From the NCBI RefSeq assembly GCF_011386835.1, contig NC_088795.1, positions 12,257,441 to 12,321,440 of the forward strand: a DNA stretch of 64,000 nt. The letters are read 5' to 3'. The notes below the pieces were generated by a model that was not told where the DNA came from, searched no databases, and saw nothing but the letters and a program-made list of their open reading frames with translations. Source of the stretch: Chrysemys picta bellii (taxonomy: Eukaryota > Chordata > Testudines > Emydidae). Position numbers and translations under genes: made by a program. Below, one piece after another: positions 52,501 to 61,500 of this stretch (position 1 is its first letter; every line of letters begins with the position of its first letter).

Positions 52501-55500
52501 GCTGAAGTTGCGTAACTTAGATCGATTCCCCCCTCCGCCCCCCAGTGTAGACCAGGGCTTAGGATATGTACACAACCACTTATCTCAGCAGATGTTGCTC
52601 AGGGGTGTGTAAAAAACACCTCCCTCAGCGGCATAAGTTACACTGACATAAGCGCTGGTGTGGACAGTGCTACGTTGGCGGGAGACACGCTTGTTGGGGG
52701 TGGTTTAATTATGTCAATGGGAGAGCACAGAGCAGCTACATGAGAGATCTTGGTGCAGCTGTGCTCTGTAAGCTGCCTAGTGTAGACAATGCCTTAGAGG
52801 TGGCCCCTCTAGATCACTGCAGAGGCCTAAAGGCAGGGCTCTGCAAGAAAGAGGGGAGTTTACAAAGCCACTACTATAACTGTTCTGAGTATATAGAGAG
52901 GACTTCAATCCCCAGGCTTTGAGGCGGCACCTTTCACCAGTTCTAAATTCACAAGAAATACTTAATGAACAACTCTCACCTCCACCCTTGAATCTGTTAA
53001 TATCGCTGCTGCTGCTTTTCAGACAAAAACAACGACTCTAGAGCTAAAAGCCAGCACACTCCAATCTATTCCCAGAGTCAATCATTAGTCAGTAAATCAG
53101 ACTTTGTCCTCCTTACTTATGTTACACTGCCATCATGTGGCCAATTCATTTCACTGATTGAAAACGGCTGAAATTAATATTAGATAACAATGAAGTTTTG
53201 CACTTTAAAACGAACAAAAAACCAACACTTTCCAGCCACAGATCTCGAAACAACTTAAGAGATATTAAACCTCAAAACCCTTTGTGAAATATAGATTATT
53301 TATTCCCATTTTACAGATGGGGCAACTAAGGCACAGAGAGGTGTCCAAGGTCAAAGAGCAAGACTGGTGGCAAAGGTGGAAACCTGATCTGACTCACAGT
53401 CCTGTGCTTTATTACTATTATTTGTATTACAGCAGACCTTAGACACCCCAGTCAGGGCCCAATTCTGCTAGGCACTGTACACATGTGTACCAAAAAGACA
53501 GTTTCTGCCCTTAAGAGCTCACAATCTAAGTGCATGATGAGACAGCAGATGGACACAACAGAGGGGAACACAAGGCAACAGATTATGATCAGTTCAGTAA
53601 GCAGTAGTCGCAGCGCACCAACTGCCTAGTCATTGCTGAGTGTTTTGTAGGCATCACCGCATGGGTGGGCTTTTAGGAGAGACGTAAAGGAGGATAACAT
53701 AAAGGCTTTGTGAATTTTTACACATAGCTCATTCTAAGCATAAGAGAACATGAGAAAAAGCATGAAGCTGTTTGAAGGAAAATTGGACTAATGGGTGATA
53801 AAGGTTAGCACTGTTGGCGGAACAGAGGTGAGGTTGACCACTTGATAGCATACAAGACGCGATAGGTAGGACTGAGATATGCCATAAAAAGGCCTTAAAA
53901 GTGAAGACAAACCATTTGTTTTATGTGGTGGAGAAGGGGGAACCAATGGAGGAATGCAAAAGGAAGTGACAGAGCAACAAGTCAAGAAAATTATCGTTGC
54001 GGCAGTGTTTTGAGTGTATTTAATGGGTGGTAGGCAAGGTGACTTTTATCAAGACTCGAAAGAAAGAGGTTGCCGTAGTCAAGTTGGGAGATGCTGAGAT
54101 CCTGGCATGAGAGTTTTAGCTGTGTTGACGAGAAGAGAAGCTGAATCTTACGGTATGCCTACATTGTGAGCTAGCGGTGTGATACCCACCTCACATACAT
54201 ATACTTGCACTAGCTCTCTTTGCGCTAGCATGCTAAAAACAGTAGAACAGGCATGGTAACATGGACAGTGGCAAGTGATGGCACAGGCTAGCTGCCCAGA
54301 ATATGTACCCACAGGATTCAGGCAAATTTGTATTCCAGGCAGCTAGTGGCTACATTACTATTTTTAGTGCGTTAGCTCGAAAAGAGCTAGCACAAGTATG
54401 CGTACAGAAGCTGCGTATCACACCCCTAGCTCGTAGTGTAGACATATCTTTAGAGACATTGTCCAGAAAGAAGCAGCAAGATTTAAATGTAGCCTGGATG
54501 TGTGGATCTAGAAAGAGGGCAGAGTCAAAAGAAGATGCCAGGATAAAGTGACAAGGAGGACTACAGGGTTGTCCTTGGTGACAGAGAAATGTTGGGATGT
54601 AGAAGAGTAGTTTGGGAGGATGTCTACACTGTAGACCTTACAGCCGCTGTACGGTCTCCTGTGTAGCAGCTCTATGCCAGCAGGAGAGAGCTCTCCTGTC
54701 GGCATAATTAAACCACCCCTAACGAGGGCAGTAGCTAGGTCAGCGGAAGAGTCGGTCAGGGTGTGCTTTTTTCATACCCCTCACCGACAAAAGTTTTGTT
54801 GACAAAAGTACTAATGTAGACATAGCCCTAAGAAGCTTGCTTTAACCATGATACCATGTTTCCTCTGGAAAAAAACTTAAATCTCTCATTTCTATTCTAG
54901 CTACTATTTTATCAAATGATGTTTTTCTTTGGAAGCTATACAATAGCTGTAATTAGTTATTGATTTGTTAATTAGTTGGATACTGGTTTGTTTTCACATG
55001 GGGAAAAAAACATGCAGAAAATGCTGTCCAAAGCCTATGATTAGCAGGTCTGAAGGGGTCACCTTTAATGAAAAACCTTATTAGCAGAACAAGTAATCTA
55101 AAAACAGAACAAAACAAAACAAAACCCCACTTGCATATCCCATGAAAATGATAAAGTTGGCCATGGTCAAGTAGAAAACAGAAAGGTGTTTGACTCAGTG
55201 CAATCAATACAAAATTTTCTGGGATGCTAATTAAGAAACAGCAAGTACTTTATTTAAAATGTTTGTGCTTTGCGATGGAGGGGAATACACAGCAGCTGCC
55301 AAATGCCAGTATAACACACAGCACCCCAAAATGAATAGGGGGGGGACCAGGATCCTACCTCTCCCCCACACACTGGGACTCAAGCAAAGGATTCTGTCTA
55401 AAAGATAAAGGCCTAAAATGGTTAAATCTCTTGACATTTGTACTACCAGACTGCATAGATTCATAGATTCATAGATTATAGGACTGGAAGGGACCTCGAG

Positions 55501-58500
55501 AGGTCATCGAGTCCAGTCCCCTGCCCGCATGGCATCTATCATAGTATCCCTGGGAGTGCACTGAGCTATATAAACATGGACATCTCATATGCTTGTCCCA
55601 CTCTGCACATGCATCCATCTGAGAGCCACCTATGAAGGGACCCCTCCATGCACACCTATACCGGGGTCACATTAACCAATGCTTTCTGGAGCTCCACTTG
55701 TGCAAATTAACAGGTAATTGAAGCAAATCATTAAGTAGTTCAAAGTACTTCTATCAAGTACTTCTATCTATTTACTACTTGTACAATTAGGACTTCCCTG
55801 GGGTCAGAAACAGTGAAGCAGTTAGCAAAGCAATCACATCTTCTATTTCTAATGGCCCATTTTTATAATTACCGTTGCTCATATAGGTGTGTGTTACATA
55901 AATAGTTTTTATTATAACAATTATATTTTAATATTATAAAGTATTTTCCATGATACACATTTAATTACTATATTGTGTCTGTGCAGTGTTCCAATACCTT
56001 TGGAAAAGAAAGAGATTGCAGAATATAAAAACACCAAAGAAAAAGCAGGTTCTGTCCTTCCAACAGTTACAGTCCAATAAATAAATAAATAAATAAATAA
56101 GAGGCTCTTTGTGGCTGACCATCCGTTGTTAATTCATTCTAGAGAAGCTACATAGACCTAGCATTCCCAGATCTCAAAGCAAAGACATTTCGTGTGCGTG
56201 CGTGCATGTGAAATCATATGAAAATACCATAGGAACAGATTCTCTACCAGACAAGGAAAGAGATGCAACTGAATCTCTTAGCTGTGTAAGGAAGAATATT
56301 GCCTCATCTTTGAGAGCACCCAAAAGAACCAAATTACCTTGGGAAAAGGCTAGTGTTTATTTTTAAAAAATGAATTGCATACTTAATGCAAAAAACACAG
56401 TGCTCAAATACAGAAGGGGGGACAACTGGCTTGACAACAGCACTACTGATAAGGATCTGGGAGTTGTGGTGGATCACAAGCTCAACATGAGTCAGCAATG
56501 CGATGCTGTTGCCAAAAAAAAAAAAAAAGCAAATGCAATTTTAGGTTGCATTAACATAGGCATAGCATGCAAGTCACAGAGGTGATAATACTGCTCTACT
56601 CAGCGGTGGTTAGGCTCAGCTGGAGTACTGTGTCCAATTTTGGTCACCAGTATATAAAATCACAGAATCATAGAAGATGAGGTCTCTTCCAACCCTAAGG
56701 AGGTCATCTAGTCCAACCTCCTGCTCAAAGCAGGACCAATCCCAACTAAATCATCTCACCCAGGACTTTGTCAAGCCAGGCCTTAAAAACCTCTAAGCAT
56801 GGAGATTCCACCACCTCTGCAGAGAAACTGGAAAGAATCCAGAGGTGAGTGTCAAAGATGATCAAAGAGATGGAATGCAAGCCATGCGAATAGGGTCCTA
56901 CCAAATTCGCGGTCCATTTTGGTCAATTTCATGGTCATAAGATTTTAAAAATCGTAAATTTCCTGAGTAGAAATCTACTCTTTAAAGCTGAAATTTCATG
57001 GTGTAATTGTAGGGGTCCTGACCCAGAAAGGAGTTGGGTGGGTGCTTTGCAAGATTATTGTTGGGGGGCTTGAGATACTGCTACCCTTACTTCTTTGCTG
57101 CTGCTGGCAGCAGCACTGCTTTCAGAGCTGGGCAGCTGGAGACCAGTGGCTGCTGGCCAGGAGCCCAGCTCTGAAGGCAGAGCCACTACCAGCAGCAGCA
57201 CAGAAGTAAGGTTTGCTGGGCCCTCAGTAAACAGCCGCCACACTCTGGCCGCCCAGGTCTGAAGGCAGCAGCGCAGAAGTAAGGATGGCATGGTATGGTA
57301 TCGCCACGCTTACTTCTGTGCTGCTGCTGTCGGGGCACTGCCTTCAGACCTGGGTGCCTGGCCAACAGCTGCCGCTCTCCAGCTGCCCAGCTCTGAAGGC
57401 AGTGTAAAAGTAATCCCCCTAAAATAACCTTGTGACCTCCCCCTCCCCCCCGCTGCAGCTCCCTTTTGGGTCAGGACCCCCAATTTGAGAAATGCTGATC
57501 TCCCCTGTGAAATCTGTATAGTATAGGGTAAAAGCACACAAAAAGGCCAGATTTCATGGTCTGTGATGCATGGCCACGAATTTGGTAGGGCCCTACATAT
57601 GAACAAAGGCTGAAGGAACTGGGTATGTTTACTTTGGAAAAGAGGAGACTGAGGGGGAACATGATAGTGGTCTTCAAATACTTGAAAGCCTGCCATAAAA
57701 TAGATGGAGAAAAGTTATTTTCTCTTGCCACAGGGCGCAGGACAAGAGGCAATGGGTTCAAACTACAGCGTAGCAGATTTAGATTAAATCTCAGGAAAAA
57801 CTTCCTAACTGTAAGAACAGGAGGACAATGGAACAGACGCCTCGGGAGGTTGTGGAAGCTCCTTCACTGGAGATTTTCAAAAGGAGGCTGGATAGCATCT
57901 GTCTTGGATGGCTTAGGAACAACAAATCCTGCATCTTGGCAGATGGTTAGACTAGATGAACCTCGTGGTCTCTTCTAACCCTATGATTCTATTCTGGGGA
58001 AAAATCTGGAACTGGGAGTGTGTTGGGATCACCCAGTGGGGATTTTGAAGGCTGGTGAGAGACAAGGTGTGGCTGGCTGGCTGCAGCACAGAGAGACATC
58101 GCTGGGAATGACTTACACGCTGGAGGCCGTTTGTGAGCAGTCCAAGCTGGTGGCTTCAGTAGCAAAGCATTGGAAAGGGCATCCCAGGTTACAGGGCGGA
58201 GTGACACAGCTACTCATTAGTCTGGACTGTACCCAGGTATGTCACAGCTTCCCCAGGCAGTGAGTATAGCCCCACCCCCCTCACACACAACACAAGGGAG
58301 TGGGAGAACGTCTGGCCAGTTTATAAAGAGAGACTGACTTATAGAATAATTCCTGTCCACCTTTGAGAAAATATGTGAGATGCACAATATTCCAGGGCAT
58401 AAACAGATACCTATCCTCTTAATCAGATTAATGGGGAAATTTGTGCATTTGATAAGAAACCTCAGCTTCAATAAGAATAATCTCCAGTGTTTCATTCGTG

Positions 58501-61500
58501 AGATACAGGACAAAATAAGGAATCAATATGAAATAATGGGTGTAAGCATCATGCAGCAGACTCATTATAATCAGCAGTTTCCTCTGACGAGCTTTTTATA
58601 CCAATGGGGTGCAGCTGGTATACACAAGTTGTTTACAGTTTCTCTCTTAAAACTGTCCAAACGTAAAGCATATAATAAAATTGCATTACTTACCGGGAAG
58701 AGGTAGCTGGACTAATATACCATTAACTCTTGAATCATGGTTTAATTTGGCAGTCAGATCTAGAAGTTCTTCCTGAGAAATGTCTTTAGGCTTCAATATT
58801 ATCTCACTACAAATGCCTGATAAAAAAAGCAAAGCAACAGACATTTGCATAGTGCAAGCTTTTTCTAAGGTGAGCGGAGACATTTTTGGTGAGGTTTTTT
58901 TAGAAGTGCCCAGCACTCGCCCAACTCTGCTCCCATTGACTGTCTTCAATGAGCACTTATGAAACTCTCTCCTTTTCTGTTTAATTTGAATAGTATGCAT
59001 ATATAATTCATGTGTAATCTTATAAAGAAATTCATAGGAAGTTAAATGTCTTAATTCAGTAGGTCTAACAATATTAAAAACAGATTTATGTATGTTTGGA
59101 AAATCCTCATCAAATAATTTGTCAAGCAACATCATAGAATTGTAGTTATCTTGATATCAAAGTGATTCAGATTTCCGTTTAGACTGTGGTGTTAATTCAG
59201 GAGGGCTGCTTATTCTTCCAATGTAGTCATCATTAAATGCATTTTTCCTGCAGGATTTTAGAGGAAACATTTATAATAATAAAAGTAATTCTTCTATTGA
59301 TGAGACAATATAACAGAATTCTAATTTCATTTTATATACCAAGTTCTCCATCTTCCCTATGAATTGAAATAATAAAGTTATAGGGGGAAAATAAAGATTT
59401 TTGCAACATCCTATGACATTCCTGAGCAGTTCAATTTTTTTGTTTTGTTTTTAACTGAATATCAAACCTAGTGCATGAAAACAATATAATTTAATCTAAA
59501 AATATATAAAACCAACTGACTATTAGTGGGTCAATTCATTCTTTTCACTACTACAGGGAATAAAGTATAAGACAAGGATTTTTGTTTGAAGCCGGTATTC
59601 TTAAGGACATCTAAAAGAAACACCCACACCCTATCTGTTTTATATTCCATATACCACACTCATCACCCTGGTGTCAGAGCATCCTGTCCCATACTATAAT
59701 CTACAACCCTTTCCAAGCAGGGTAAAGATGTGAAAACTGAAGATGATGAAAATAGGGGTAAAAAGCAAGACTGTAACAGGATGATCTGCCCCCTTTAAGG
59801 TAGTGTGGACACAGAGCCAGCTAGCGCTGTTAAAATAATTATATATCAGTGTTTCTCCTGTTATTCCTTTCTTCACTGCTACTGAATTTTCACTGCGATC
59901 AAAAGACTGATGTAAGATAAGAGGTGAAATTCTGCCTCTACAGAAGTAGTGTGTCTATTAGGTAGAATGAAAATAATATTGTAGCTGAGCAACTGGCTGC
60001 ATTACATATATTTGCTAGGAATTACAGTTTTCTTTATGCCGAGATGTAGATGTACTTCTTGTAGTCACCCTGTAAACGAAGGGTGCAAAAACTGATTTTA
60101 ACCTATTTTGTTAGGGAAGACCTGGATCCTTTTTCTCCCTCTCATTTTTCAGGGAGATGGTCTAGTCTAGATGACCTTATACGCTTCATTTTTGCTTGAG
60201 GGGGAAAAGCTGTGATTGTTTTTGGTGAGGTTCTTTGTGGTTTTCATGTAATTTCTTATTGTTTTAATGATGATATTTGAACCAAAGAAAGAATGTGCTT
60301 TGTCTTATGAAAATAGATACCCTCTCTAAGCAAGAACCCTAAGCCCGCTCTAAGAAATACTGAAAGACGTGTTCATCAGGAAGTTTGGGCAAGTTAATCC
60401 TAGCCAGTGATATTATTGCTATAAATGATACTTGGTAGAAGCTATTAAAGGGGATTGATTCGAGAAAGATATCCATAGCTAACAGCATGCATTTTTAAAA
60501 TGGTATCTAAAGTTAAGCAACTAAATCCTTATTTCATCATATAAATAAGTGGACTGACTTTCAGAAGTGAATGAGAACTGAGCACACTTAGAACCAGGGC
60601 CAGCTCCAGGGTTTTGGCCGCCCCAAGCAGCCCAAAAAAAAAAAAAAAAGCCACGATCGCGATCTGCGGTGGCAATTCGGCGGGAGGTCCTTTGCTCCCA
60701 GCTGGAGTGAGGGACCGTTCGCCGAATTGCTGCCGAATACCTGGACGTGCCGCCCCTCTCCGGAGTGGCCACCCCAAGCACCTGCTTGCCAGGCTGGTGC
60801 CGGCCCTGCTTAGAACTTACATTTGAAGAACTGAAGCTAGGCCTTTAGCATGGTGGATCCCACTGAGAAATAATCAACCTCGGAGATGGAATTGTAAGCA
60901 GAAGCTTTTCAGAATTTTGATAGTGTAAAAGAGTTAGATGAGTTATGGGGAGTAGTGGTGTGGCAGTGTGGTCTGCTGATTGGGCACTCAACTGCAGAAT
61001 CTATGAGCTATTTACAGGTTTCAGAGTAGCAGCCATGTTAATCTGTATCCGCAAAAAGAACAGGAGTACTCATGGCACCTTAGAGACTAACAAATTTATT
61101 TGAGCATAAGCTTTCGTGGGCTACAGCCCACTTCATCAGATGCATAGAATGGACCATATAGTAAGAAGATATATCTACATACAGAGAACATGAAAAGGTG
61201 GAAGGAGCCATACCAACTCTAAGAGGCGATTCTTAATGCTGAGACTGCTGCTTTTTGGATTTAGAGGTGTGACGCTGTTGCTTTTATTTATGAATCCAGA
61301 AAGAAGGTATTCAGCGGCAAAAGGAATTCCACAAGGTACTGTGGCTATAACTTTATATAATGCCTTACAATCATGATATGAAATTTTCCTACAAAATATA
61401 GCTACTTCTTTTGAGACATGTCAATTCACAAGCTCGGTTCCTTCAAATTCTAGGATATTAGAATTTGTTTCTAGAGATTCAGGTGGCTGTACTAGTTATA

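Larger units (their letters stand above)
56345..57995 (+). mobile_element. CR1 LINE 3' part, interrupted by two later insertions
   Basis: CR1 coding remnants are at 56370-56650 ([20 protein letters not shown]), 56823-56890 and 57596-57995 ([19 protein letters not shown], then the 3' UTR ending CCTATGATTCTATTCTG). Between them sit a reverse-oriented CR1 3' end and a hAT-like element. Confidence 0.85.

Noticed and set aside
57055..57696. ORFs with Ala/Ser/Leu runs
   Set aside because: They arise from CTGCTG-type repeats in the hAT-like element.
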